Assembly (NCBI GenBank): GCA_964531265.1
Contig: CAZHDW010000006.1
Coordinates: forward strand, 31,036 to 95,035
Source: Hominenteromicrobium sp964531265
Lineage (GTDB): Bacteria > Bacillota > Clostridia > Oscillospirales > Acutalibacteraceae
DNA length: 64,000 nucleotides
Reading direction: 5' to 3'
In this document: positions 1-8,356 of the stretch, piece after piece
Layout of the letters: each line of letters begins with the position of its first letter
Position numbering within the stretch: the stretch's first letter is position 1
The notes under the pieces: generated by a model
Told to the model about the DNA's origin: nothing
The model's database searches: none
What the model saw: the letters and a program-made list of their open reading frames with translations, nothing else
Position numbers and translations under genes: made by a program

Positions 1-28
1 CAATCTTGCAAAAATCAAGTTTTACCCA

Positions 29-57
29 TTGACATTTTTCCAATGATGCTGCATAAT
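29..57 (+). promoter_or_regulatory. Promoter of the aconitase-isocitrate dehydrogenase operon
   Basis: A -35 box TTGACA (29-34) and a -10 box CATAAT (52-57) are separated by exactly 17 bases. The aconitase start follows about 55 bases after the -10 box, with AAAGGAG upstream of the ATG. No operator dyad is evident. Confidence 0.7.
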
Positions 58-113
58 TAGCGTAAGCCAAATTCATACGGCAGAGCAATAAAGCAACAAA
101 GGAGCTGTGAGCT

Positions 114-2060
114 ATGGGACTGAGTATCGCACAGAAAATAATCCACTCGCATCTTGTCGACGGTGAACCCGTACCGGGAAATGATATCGCGCTGCGTATC
201 GACCAAACTCTTACGCAGGACGCTACCGGCACTATGGCCTATCTTGAATTCGAGGCCATGGGCATTCCGAGGGTACGCACCGAAAAAAGCGTTGCCTATA
301 TCGATCACAATACACTTCAGACCGGATTTGAGAACGCCGACGATCACAGATATATTCAATCCGTAGCAAAAAAGCACGGAATTTGGTTCTCCCGTCCCGG
401 AAACGGAATCTGTCATCAGGTGCATCTTGAGCGATTCGGCATTCCCGGCAAAACGCTCATCGGCTCGGACAGTCATACGCCGACGGGCGGCGGCATGGGT
501 ATGCTGTCATTCGGAGCCGGCGGCCTTGACGTTGCCGTTGCCATGGGCGGCGGTGCCTATCATATAACAATGCCGCGTATCACACATATATTACTGACCG
601 GCTCACTTTCACCGTGGGTGTCCGCCAAGGATATAATCCTCGAGGTGCTTCGCCGCATGAGCGTCAAGGGCGGAGTGGGAAAGATAATTGAATACGGCGG
701 TGCCGGTATCGATACTCTTTCAGTGCCGGAGCGTGCTACAATAACAAATATGGGCACCGAGCTCGGCGCCACAACCTCCATATTCCCCTCCGATGAGATT
801 ACAAGAGAATTTCTCAAGGCACAGGGACGTGAAAGTGACTGGGTGGAGCTTTTACCGGATGAGGATGCTGTATATGACGAGGTCATTGAGATCGACCTCT
901 CAGCTCTTGAGCCGCTCGCTGCATGTCCGCACAGCCCGGACGCCGTAAAGCCCGTCTCATCACTATTCGGCATGAAGGTGGATCAGGTATGCATCGGCTC
1001 CTGCACGAACTCCTCCTATCTAGACCTCATGCGCGTAGCTTCAATACTCAAGGGCAGAACGGTTCATCCGTCCGTCAGCCTCTCAATTGCCCCCGGCTCA
1101 CGCCAGGTATACGCCATGCTTGCCGAAAACGGCGCTCTGGCCGACATAGTTTCAAGCGGTGCACGAATCCTCGAATGCGCCTGTGGCCCCTGCATCGGCA
1201 TGGGACAATCCCCGAATTCCGGTGGTATTTCGCTGAGAACCTTTAACCGAAACTTCGAGGGCAGAAGCGGTACCGCGGACGGACAGGTGTATCTTGTAAG
1301 CCCCGAAACCGCTGCGGCTTCCGCTATAGCCGGAGTTTTCACCGACCCAAGAAGCCTCGGTGAGTGGTCAAAAATTCCCCTTCCCGAGCACTTTATGATA
1401 AATGACAACATGATGATAGCCCCGGCAGCCGAGGAAGAGAGCGTCGATATCGAGATACTTCACGGCCCGAATATCAAGCCGTTCCCGACAAGCGAGCCCC
1501 TCCCCGAGAGCATCACCTCAAAGGCGATACTCAAGGTAGGCGATAATATAACCACCGACCATATCATGCCGGCCGGTGCAAAAATACTCCCTTATCGCTC
1601 GAACATACCCTACCTTTCAAACTTCTGCTTCGGCGTATGTGATAAGGAATTCCCGGAGCGCTGCCGCAAGGAGGGCTCGGGCATCATTATCGGAGGTTCA
1701 AACTATGGTCAGGGTTCTTCACGTGAGCATGCAGCACTTGTTCCGCTGTATCTCGGAATAAAAGCCGTAGTCGCAAAATCATATGCCCGTATTCATTGCG
1801 CGAATCTTGCAAATGCCGGTATTCTGGCACTCAGGTTCAAAAATGCCGATGACTATGAGCGCATTGACCAAATGGATACGCTCGAGCTTAAGGATATCAA
1901 AAACGCAATTGAAAACAGCAAGCCGATAATACTTCGCGATGTGACTAAGGAGCTTGATATCGAGATTGAGCCGGTCATGACCGACCGCGAACGTAAAATT
2001 ATTCTTGCCGGCGGATTACTGAATTACACCAAAGCCGCAATAAACACAGATGCTGAGTAA
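114..2060 (+). CDS. Aconitate hydratase (short bacterial type)
   Basis: Interconverts citrate and isocitrate through cis-aconitate with a [4Fe-4S] cluster in the cytosol. The cluster ligands are visible as C297 (GSCTNSS) and C357/C360 (ACGPCIGMG). The C-terminal swivel domain carries the substrate-binding GGSNYGQGSSREHA motif. At 648 residues it matches the short Aquifex-type aconitases rather than the ~900-residue AcnA/AcnB forms. The ATG at 114 has AAAGGAG upstream. It is followed after 13 bases by isocitrate dehydrogenase, so the pair supplies 2-oxoglutarate, presumably for glutamate synthesis. No citrate synthase lies in the window. Confidence 0.95.
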   Translation: MGLSIAQKIIHSHLVDGEPVPGNDIALRIDQTLTQDATGTMAYLEFEAMGIPRVRTEKSVAYIDHNTLQTGFENADDHRYIQSVAKKHGIWFSRPGNGICHQVHLERFGIPGKTLIGSDSHTPTGGGMGMLSFGAGGLDVAVAMGGGAYHITMPRITHILLTGSLSPWVSAKDIILEVLRRMSVKGGVGKIIEYGGAGIDTLSVPERATITNMGTELGATTSIFPSDEITREFLKAQGRESDWVELLPDEDAVYDEVIEIDLSALEPLAACPHSPDAVKPVSSLFGMKVDQVCIGSCTNSSYLDLMRVASILKGRTVHPSVSLSIAPGSRQVYAMLAENGALADIVSSGARILECACGPCIGMGQSPNSGGISLRTFNRNFEGRSGTADGQVYLVSPETAAASAIAGVFTDPRSLGEWSKIPLPEHFMINDNMMIAPAAEEESVDIEILHGPNIKPFPTSEPLPESITSKAILKVGDNITTDHIMPAGAKILPYRSNIPYLSNFCFGVCDKEFPERCRKEGSGIIIGGSNYGQGSSREHAALVPLYLGIKAVVAKSYARIHCANLANAGILALRFKNADDYERIDQMDTLELKDIKNAIENSKPIILRDVTKELDIEIEPVMTDRERKIILAGGLLNYTKAAINTDAE

Positions 2061-2073
2061 GGAGGCCGAAATT

Positions 2074-3291
2074 ATGGATGCAAACAAGAAAATCAAAATG
2101 CTGACACCGCTTGTCGAAATGGACGGAGACGAGATGACACGTATCATTTGGAAAATGATAAAGGATACGCTGCTTCTCCCCTACATTGATCTTAAAACGG
2201 AGTACTATGACCTTGGCCTCAAAAACCGCGACCTGACAAACGATCAGGTGACTGTGGATTCCGCGGTTGCGGCGAAGAAATACGGTGTGGCTGTAAAATG
2301 CGCCACAATCACTCCGAATGCCGACAGAGTAAAGGAATACGATCTTAAGGAAATGTGGAGATCTCCGAACGGTACAATACGTGCTATTCTGGACGGAACT
2401 GTTTTCAGAACTCCGATACTCGTAAAGGGCATAACACCGTTCATACCGAGCTGGACAAAGCCGATCACCATCGCTCGCCATGCATACGGAGATGTGTACA
2501 AGGGCGTCGAAATGAAGGTTCCTGCCGGAGCCAAGGCCGAGCTTGTAGTGACAAGAGCCGACGGCACTCAGGAGCGTTGCACGATACATGATTTCGATGC
2601 GGACGGTATCATTCAGGGAATGCACAACACGGACAGCAGCATAGCAAGCTTCGCACATGCATGCTTCAAATATGCGCTCAGCGTTAAGCAGGATATTTGG
2701 TTTGCGGCAAAGGACACTATCTCCAAAACCTATGACCACCGCTTCAAGGATATCTTCCAGGAGATATTTGACAATGAATACGCCGATAAATTCAAGCAGG
2801 CCGGCATTGAATACTTCTACACCCTGATAGACGATGCGGTTGCACGTGTCGTACGCAGCAACGGCGGTTATATTTGGGCATGCAAGAACTATGACGGCGA
2901 TGTCATGAGCGACATGGTGGCCACAGCCTACGGCAGCCTTGCAATGATGACCTCAGTGCTCGTCTCCCCCGACGGCGTTTATGAATATGAAGCCGCACAC
3001 GGAACCGTACAGCGTCATTACTACAGGCATCTCAAGGGCGAAAAGACATCCACAAACTCCGTTGCTACCCTCTTTGCCTGGACCGGTGCACTCAGAAAGC
3101 GTGGAGAGCTCGATAAGCTGGATGACCTGATGCAGTTTGCCGACAAGCTTGAAACCGCAGCCATTCAGACCATAGAAAGCGGTATCATGACCGGTGATCT
3201 CGCCGCTATGTCAACTCTTGATAATATCAAGAGAGTGGATACCGAAGAATTTCTCCTTGCCGTGCGCGAAAAGCTCGACTCCCTTATGTAA
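2074..3291 (+). CDS. icd: NADP-dependent isocitrate dehydrogenase (eukaryote-like type)
   Basis: Oxidative decarboxylation of isocitrate to 2-oxoglutarate with NADP. The sequence belongs to the homodimeric eukaryote-like class: VEMDGDEMTRIIW near the N terminus, the KCATITP segment and the isocitrate-binding SPNGTIR motif are all present, and the length (405 residues) is typical. I chose the ATG at 2074 because it follows AAGGAGG at the right spacing. An earlier in-frame ATG at 2050 lies inside the aconitase stop region without a ribosome site. It is the second gene of a two-gene operon closed by a strong terminator at 3301. Confidence 0.95.
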   Translation: MDANKKIKMLTPLVEMDGDEMTRIIWKMIKDTLLLPYIDLKTEYYDLGLKNRDLTNDQVTVDSAVAAKKYGVAVKCATITPNADRVKEYDLKEMWRSPNGTIRAILDGTVFRTPILVKGITPFIPSWTKPITIARHAYGDVYKGVEMKVPAGAKAELVVTRADGTQERCTIHDFDADGIIQGMHNTDSSIASFAHACFKYALSVKQDIWFAAKDTISKTYDHRFKDIFQEIFDNEYADKFKQAGIEYFYTLIDDAVARVVRSNGGYIWACKNYDGDVMSDMVATAYGSLAMMTSVLVSPDGVYEYEAAHGTVQRHYYRHLKGEKTSTNSVATLFAWTGALRKRGELDKLDDLMQFADKLETAAIQTIESGIMTGDLAAMSTLDNIKRVDTEEFLLAVREKLDSLM

Positions 3292-3300
3292 CAGCAATAT

Positions 3301-3347
3301 AAAAGTGACACACCGCTACAGTGAACTGCTCGGTGTGTCACTTTTTG
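3301..3347. terminator. Bidirectional rho-independent terminator
   Basis: A 15-base stem AAAAGTGACACACCG / CGGTGTGTCACTTTT is followed by T-rich sequence on both strands. It separates the convergent icd (+) and rhamnosidase pseudogene (-). Confidence 0.9.
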
Positions 3348-3349
3348 TT

Positions 3350-4626
3350 TTAGTTGACTACTTCGATACCGTCCGGGACGGATATATCGGTTTTTATTGT
3401 ATCGCCGTCGCGTACGGCTCTGACTCTGATAATACCGTTTACAGAATGATAGCTGCATTCAAGCTCGTTCATCCCCTGCGGCAAGTACGGAGCTATTCGC
3501 ACCTTCTTAAAGCCCGGAGCTAACGGTTCGATGGCGGCAAGACTATTGTAGAACCACTCAATAATATGCCCCATCATATCATGGCAATGGCTGCGCGGAT
3601 TTTTCTCCCAGTATTCGCCGAGCGTCGTTTCGTCGTCAAGAACGAATGCATAGTAGCTCGGGTGCTCTTCTCTTGTGATAAAGCGGTAAATGAGCTCATT
3701 CATCCCATACCTGGAGGCGGTCTGGATGATATACGGAAGCCCTACCTCTCCGCTGACAAGTGCCTGCTTTTCCTCAAGAGTATCCTTAAACGCTCTCACA
3801 ACATCATCGAGCTTCTCCTCCGGCACCATTCCCCAGTACAACGGAAGTGCCTCAAGCGCCTGTGTCATAAACAGCTCATCCGGGTGATCCCATGCTCTAT
3901 AGCACCAGTAACCCCTTTCCGGATGCCTTACGAGCAGCTTACTGTTGTAGTTATCCCGTATTTCGGAAGCGATTTCGCGGTATTTCTCCGCATCCTGCGG
4001 CTTTCCAAGTACATCGGCAAAGTATGACAGCGTTTTGGCATCCGCATAGAGAAAGGCGGTTTCGATATTCTCACGCACCAGAGCGTTATCCGGATTACCC
4101 CAATCACCAAGCCCGTGATTCAAAAAGCCCTCGGAATTTCGCATGGAGCATTCATGAGAAAAGTACCTCTGTCCCACTTCGTAATTGTCCTCTATCATGC
4201 CCTTATCTCCATAGAACATATAGTGCCAGTAGGCTCCCAGAATGCATGTGCTGCCCCATGGAATGATATCATAAAAGCTGCCCATTCCCGGAACGGGCAA
4301 AACATTAGGGATATAGTACGGAGCCTGTGACGGAACAAGCCATTACCCACCTCTGCGCCGATTACATTCTCACCCGTGCGAAACAGCTCTGTAACATCAA
4401 AGTTCACGTATTGAATGTATTTATTGTAGTTAGTCCAGCCCGGGTCAAGCTCATGATCCCCGACCTTCTGTCCGTTTATATGAAAAATAAACTGTCCAAG
4501 CCCGCAAATATGTGCAGTAACTTTGCGAACAGGCTTGCTTAAAACAACGCTTCTTCTGGCATAGAATGGATTTCCCGTGCCATTTGTTATCCATTGCTTC
4601 AGCATCCGACCACTTCGGTTAATCAT
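3350..4626 (-). pseudogene. Alpha-L-rhamnosidase (GH78-like), internally deleted and frameshifted
   Basis: Two pieces of one GH78-type protein lie in different frames. The N-terminal piece (4626 to about 4330) is the jelly-roll substrate-binding domain, ending near VIGAEVGNGLF. The C-terminal piece (about 4335 to 3350) is the second half of the (alpha/alpha)6 catalytic domain, starting near APYYIPNVLPVPG and running to a normal beta-sandwich end. Compared with the intact GH78 gene at 55026-57242, the segment between HFGGGWYTF and SGHIQYTAP, about 260-300 codons including the family's DCPxxE catalytic-region motif, is absent, and the join is out of frame. It cannot make an active enzyme. An assembly or sequencing error could explain the frameshift but not the missing segment. 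Confidence 0.85.
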
Positions 4627-4774
4627 TATAATTATTAATCAAAGCACCGTTAATGTCAATAGCTTCAATATGCGCACAAATATACCTAAAACCCACAGCT
4701 TTGTCCGAGAAAGCCAAAAACGGCTCAGCACGATTATCGCGCCAAACCGTTTTTCCCTACACTATTATCTATTC

Positions 4775-5146
4775 TTACGCCTTGATTATTCTGTCGCTGA
4801 GCTTAATTATTTCGTCTGCGAACTTCCTGCGGCGGCTGCCGAGCAAAGACTTATAAACCGGATAATTAATTATTGCCATGAGCATTCCGATAACTCCCGT
4901 CACGATGCCCGGAAGCATCGGAGCCGCAATGCCGACTACCCCGCCGATATCGGTCATCACAAGGCTCATACCCATACCCATTATGAGGGCTGCTATTGAA
5001 CCGAAGACATATGCAAAGATATTTGCCGGCTTTTTTACTTTTTTATCGAGTGCCTTGAGCTCGTCAAGCTCGGTGTGCTGTTTTTCCGTATACTGTGTGC
5101 GAATCTTCTGTACCAGATATTCCTGATCGTTCTTATTGATAGTCAT
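4775..5146 (-). CDS. Small two-helix membrane protein of unknown function
   Basis: A 123-residue protein. The first ~40 residues are charged and helical (VQKIRTQYTEKQHTELDELKAL...). They are followed by two hydrophobic segments, roughly residues 42-65 and 72-95, and a basic tail SRRRKFADEIIKLSDRI. The ATG follows AAAAGGGGT. I recognise the style as a conserved Clostridia protein that databases sometimes label without good reason as dihydropteridine reductase. I see no enzymatic motif and would not use that name. It stands next to another small unknown gene transcribed in the same direction. Confidence 0.7.
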   Translation of the reverse strand: MTINKNDQEYLVQKIRTQYTEKQHTELDELKALDKKVKKPANIFAYVFGSIAALIMGMGMSLVMTDIGGVVGIAAPMLPGIVTGVIGMLMAIINYPVYKSLLGSRRRKFADEIIKLSDRIIKA

Positions 5147-5226
5147 GTGTTTTACCCCTTTTCAGATTGTGCTTGAATTATATACTGACGTTGTTTTCGA
5201 AATCTTTATATTATGTTTCTGTTTTG

Positions 5227-5448
5227 TTAAAGCTCAGCTTTATTTGCTGAAAGACGCTTTTTGGCATCGGCAACACTCTCACCCTCCCGAGTAAAGGCCA
5301 CCTCGATGCATTTATCCATCACCTTTTCAAAGCCGCTCACTGCGCCGGTCTCTATTTTCCTGTATGTGCCTACAACGCCGTTCTCAATTCTCTTATAGCT
5401 GTCCGTTACCGTTCTTCCGAGCTTTTCAACCGAATCTGCAATTCTCAT
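5227..5448 (-). CDS. Small conserved protein with repeated VG-TY/GF-K-E helices
   Basis: A 73-residue soluble, amphipathic helical protein. Three related segments can be aligned (VTDSYKRIENG, VVGTYRKIETG, AVSGFEKVMDK), followed by a charged tail with AKKRLSANKAEL. The ATG at 5448 is preferred because it follows a GGGGA ribosome site; a longer in-frame version starting at 5493 lacks one. No membrane segment or catalytic motif is seen. Function unknown. Confidence 0.6.
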   Translation of the reverse strand: MRIADSVEKLGRTVTDSYKRIENGVVGTYRKIETGAVSGFEKVMDKCIEVAFTREGESVADAKKRLSANKAEL

Positions 5449-5540
5449 AATGTCTGTTCCCCTTTGTTTTGATTTTGTGCCCACATTATACACGGCGAAT
5501 GTTTGACTTATTTTAGCGAAATGTTTGAGTTATGTTAATA

Positions 5541-5580
5541 AAGAAAAAGGAGCCAACCTCATACCGAGGTCAGCTCCCTG
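5541..5580 (-). terminator. Terminator of the opp operon
   Basis: On the minus strand GGAGCTGACCTCG pairs with a GAGGTTGGCTCC arm and is followed by TTTTTCTTTATT. It lies about 40 bases beyond the stop of the 72-residue membrane protein that ends the peptide-transport operon. Confidence 0.85.
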
Positions 5581-5617
5581 TTCATCAGCACATGCTGACT
5601 AAAACTTAAATTATAAA

Positions 5618-5836
5618 TCAATGCACAAGAATAAAGTATGCGCCAAAAGCGATCGCTAAAAGCACAACAATGGCTATCGGCATAAAGGTCAGCCATGCGG
5701 AAAGTATCATTGCAAGCATTTCCTTGCCGCTGGCGCCGATCTGATCCTTATCAGTCGGCAGAGCCTCTCGCTCGGCTTCCTTATTCTGTTCCTTCTGCAA
5801 ATTTATTGCACGATCCACTTTTCGCTGAAAAAACAT
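5618..5836 (-). CDS. 72-residue membrane protein, last gene of the opp operon
   Basis: A cytoplasmic charged head (about 35 residues, rich in K, E and R) is followed by one long hydrophobic segment near residues 42-70, at the C terminus. The start codon lies 2 bases after the oppF stop, with GAGGAG inside the oppF end, so translation is probably coupled. The head-plus-anchor layout suggests a protein bound to a membrane partner, plausibly the peptide transporter. That is inference from position only; I do not recognise a family. Confidence 0.75.
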   Translation of the reverse strand: MFFQRKVDRAINLQKEQNKEAEREALPTDKDQIGASGKEMLAMILSAWLTFMPIAIVVLLAIAFGAYFILVH

Positions 5837-5838
5837 AC

Positions 5839-7365
5839 TTATTTCTCCTCAAGATTGATCTTGTGGTGGCAGGCCACAAAATGATTCGGGCTGATTTCTT
5901 CCCAATCCGGAACGACCTGTGTGCATATCTCTGTGCAGTACTTGCATCTCGTATGGAACTTGCAGCCCTTCGGCGGATTTACCGGGCTGGGGATGTCACC
6001 ATCAAGTATGGAAAGCTCCTTAGCTCCAACGGTATCCGTAGTGGGTATCGCATTGAGCAGAGCCTCTGTGTACGGATGCACCGGATGACGGAAAATCTCT
6101 TCGGAATCGGCAAGCTCGACCATGGAACCGAGATACATGACACCGACACGGTCTGAAATGTACTTAACAACACTCAGGTCATGTGTGATGAACATGTATG
6201 TGAGGTTTTCCTTTTCCTTAAGATCGAGCAGCAGGTTGATGATCTGTGCCTGAATGGATACGTCCAGTGCGGAAACAGCCTCATCACAGACAACGAACTT
6301 CGGATTGGTAGCAAGAGCTCTGGCAATGCCTATACGCTGGCGCTGACCACCGGAGAACTGGTGCGGGAAGCGATGCAGGAAGTACGGAGCAAGTCCGCAA
6401 ACATCCATGATCTTGAGAACCATATCCTGAGTTCTCGAATCCTTCTTTTTGAGGATGTCATGAGCCTGCATACCCTCACTGATTATCTGGCCGACGCTCA
6501 TACGCGGGTTAAGCGAAGAATACGGGTCCTGGAAAATAAGCTGCATATCACGGCGCAGACGACGCATCTCGCTGTAGTTCAGACGAGCAAGGTCGATACC
6601 GTCATCACGGTATGCCTCATACTTCTGGAAATCAGCATTATCGGCATACTGATCGCGCATTTTCTGAATATCTGCGCTCACAGCGGAAAGCTGCTCACGA
6701 AGCTCAGCCATTGTCTTTTCACAGCTCTGAAGCTTACTCTGTGCCTTTTCAAGCTTTGCCTTCTTGGAGTCGGCACCGTTCTCAACGTTGAACTGAAGCT
6801 CGCTTACATCAAGCTGGAGATGCTGTCTCTTTTCGTCGAGTGCGGAAAGCTTCTGAGCCACCGCATAGCCCTTGCTGTATATCTCAATGACCGGATCGAG
6901 GTTCTCCACAACGAGGAAGCCGCCGATGATCTTGGTGATATCCAGAAGTGCACCCTCTGCAAGCTTGCGTGCTGTATCAAGCTCGGAATGCTTTGCATAC
7001 TGCTCCTTTTCGGACAGCTTTGCATACTCTGCCTCGAGCTTATCGCGCTTGTCTACAAGCTCCTTGAGCTTTGCGCGTCTCTTCTTCAGAGACTTTACGG
7101 TTTCGGTAACATACTTAGGTGCAAGATCATCCAGTGAACGACCATAGTACATTGTACGGCCATATGTCTGGTGATAGAGCTGAAGAATGGTTCTGCCCAG
7201 TGTCGACTTACCGCAACCGGACTCACCGACAAGGCCGAAGGTCTCGCCCTCATAGATATCAATGGAGATACCGTCGTTGGCCTTTACGAACTTACCGCCC
7301 TTAAGGGGGAAGTACTGCTTGAGATTACTGATTCGAAGCAGTACCTTCTTATCATTATTTTGCAT
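5839..7365 (-). CDS. oppF: Oligopeptide ABC transporter ATP-binding protein OppF with coiled-coil insertion
   Basis: An ATPase of the Opp/Dpp importer, 508 residues against the usual ~320. Walker A GESGCGKST (residues 48-56), the Q-loop FQDPYSSLNPR (278-288), the signature FSGGQRQR (337-344), Walker B (FVVCDEAVSALD, 357-368) and the C-terminal Cys-containing oligopeptide domain are all intact. Between Walker A and the Q-loop, residues ~78-260 hold an inserted, strongly charged heptad-rich region: two predicted coiled-coil hairpin arms separated by a hydrophobic turn near IIGGFLVVENL. The ATG at 7365 follows AAGGAGGACAG. The start overlaps the end of oppD by 11 bases. The insertion sits where the helical subdomain begins, so it would project into the cytoplasm without breaking the nucleotide site. 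Confidence 0.92.
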   Translation of the reverse strand: MQNNDKKVLLRISNLKQYFPLKGGKFVKANDGISIDIYEGETFGLVGESGCGKSTLGRTILQLYHQTYGRTMYYGRSLDDLAPKYVTETVKSLKKRRAKLKELVDKRDKLEAEYAKLSEKEQYAKHSELDTARKLAEGALLDITKIIGGFLVVENLDPVIEIYSKGYAVAQKLSALDEKRQHLQLDVSELQFNVENGADSKKAKLEKAQSKLQSCEKTMAELREQLSAVSADIQKMRDQYADNADFQKYEAYRDDGIDLARLNYSEMRRLRRDMQLIFQDPYSSLNPRMSVGQIISEGMQAHDILKKKDSRTQDMVLKIMDVCGLAPYFLHRFPHQFSGGQRQRIGIARALATNPKFVVCDEAVSALDVSIQAQIINLLLDLKEKENLTYMFITHDLSVVKYISDRVGVMYLGSMVELADSEEIFRHPVHPYTEALLNAIPTTDTVGAKELSILDGDIPSPVNPPKGCKFHTRCKYCTEICTQVVPDWEEISPNHFVACHHKINLEEK

Positions 7366-8344
7366 GTCTGTCCTCCTTCTTTGCGTAGAAGCAACGAACC
7401 TGCTGAGTGTCGGAAACATGAATCAGCTCCGGCTCCTCCTCAAAGCAGCGCTCTGTTGCATATTTACAGCGCGGGGCAAATTTGCAGCCCTTAGGAAGAT
7501 CAAGCGGATGCGGAACCGCACCGGGGATAGCTTCAATTCTCTTGTCGCTCGGAGTATCGAGACGCGGAATTGAAAGCATAAGTCCCTCTGTGTACGGATG
7601 AGAATACTCATTGTTGTGGAAGATCGTCTCTGCCGGAGCATATTCAACGACCTGACCGCAGTACATAACTGCGACGTTATCCGCCATCTGGTTGATAACA
7701 CCGAGGTCATGTGTAATGAAGAGAACCGCTGTGTCGTTCTTCTCTCTGAGCTCATTCATGAGCTTCAGTATCTGAGCCTGAATGGTAACGTCGAGAGCGG
7801 TTGTCGGCTCGTCGGCGATCAGCAGCTTCGGCTTGCAGGCAAGCGCCATAGCTATCATAACACGCTGACGCATACCACCGGAAAGCTGATGAGGATACTG
7901 CTTTGCAACGACCTCCGGGTTAGGTATCTTAACATCGGAGAGCAGCTCAACAGCTCTCTTCTGTGCTTCCTTTTTGCTCATGCCCTGATGTATCATAAGC
8001 GGCTCAGCGATCTGGCTGCTTATGGTGAATACAGGGTTAAGGCTTGTCATCGGCTCCTGGAAGATAACGGATATCTCATTGCCGCGGATCTTATACATAT
8101 CATTCATGGAAAGCTTTGTAAGATCAACGCCGTTGAAAAGTATCTCACCGGAATCGATGTAGCCGTTTCCGTCAAGAAGACGGAGAATACTCATAGCGGA
8201 AACGCTCTTGCCGGAGCCGGATTCACCGACAACGCCGAGAACCTGACCGGCCTCCAGAGAATAGCTGACATCGTTGACAGCCTTGACTATTCCTCGCTTT
8301 GTCTTAAAGAAGGTTTTCAGTTTTTTCAATTCAAGTAATGCCAC
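7355..8344 (-). CDS. oppD: Oligopeptide ABC transporter ATP-binding protein OppD
   Basis: Second ATPase of the peptide importer, 329 residues and of normal architecture. It has Walker A GESGSGKS, Q-loop FQEPMTSLNPV, signature LSGGMRQR, Walker B LLIADEPTTALD, switch histidine in FITHDLGV, and the C-terminal oligopeptide-binding extension with its Cys-rich CKFAPRCKYATERC segment, which in this family can hold an iron-sulfur cluster. The start is a GTG at 8344 with AAGGAGG upstream. It lies 12 bases behind oppC. Confidence 0.96.
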   Translation of the reverse strand: MALLELKKLKTFFKTKRGIVKAVNDVSYSLEAGQVLGVVGESGSGKSVSAMSILRLLDGNGYIDSGEILFNGVDLTKLSMNDMYKIRGNEISVIFQEPMTSLNPVFTISSQIAEPLMIHQGMSKKEAQKRAVELLSDVKIPNPEVVAKQYPHQLSGGMRQRVMIAMALACKPKLLIADEPTTALDVTIQAQILKLMNELREKNDTAVLFITHDLGVINQMADNVAVMYCGQVVEYAPAETIFHNNEYSHPYTEGLMLSIPRLDTPSDKRIEAIPGAVPHPLDLPKGCKFAPRCKYATERCFEEEPELIHVSDTQQVRCFYAKKEDRHAK

Positions 8345-8356
8345 GTTAAAACCTCC

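Noticed and set aside
4775..5146. Naming this gene dihydropteridine reductase, a label sometimes given to similar proteins.
   Set aside because: It has two membrane helices, no nucleotide-binding fold and no catalytic motif.
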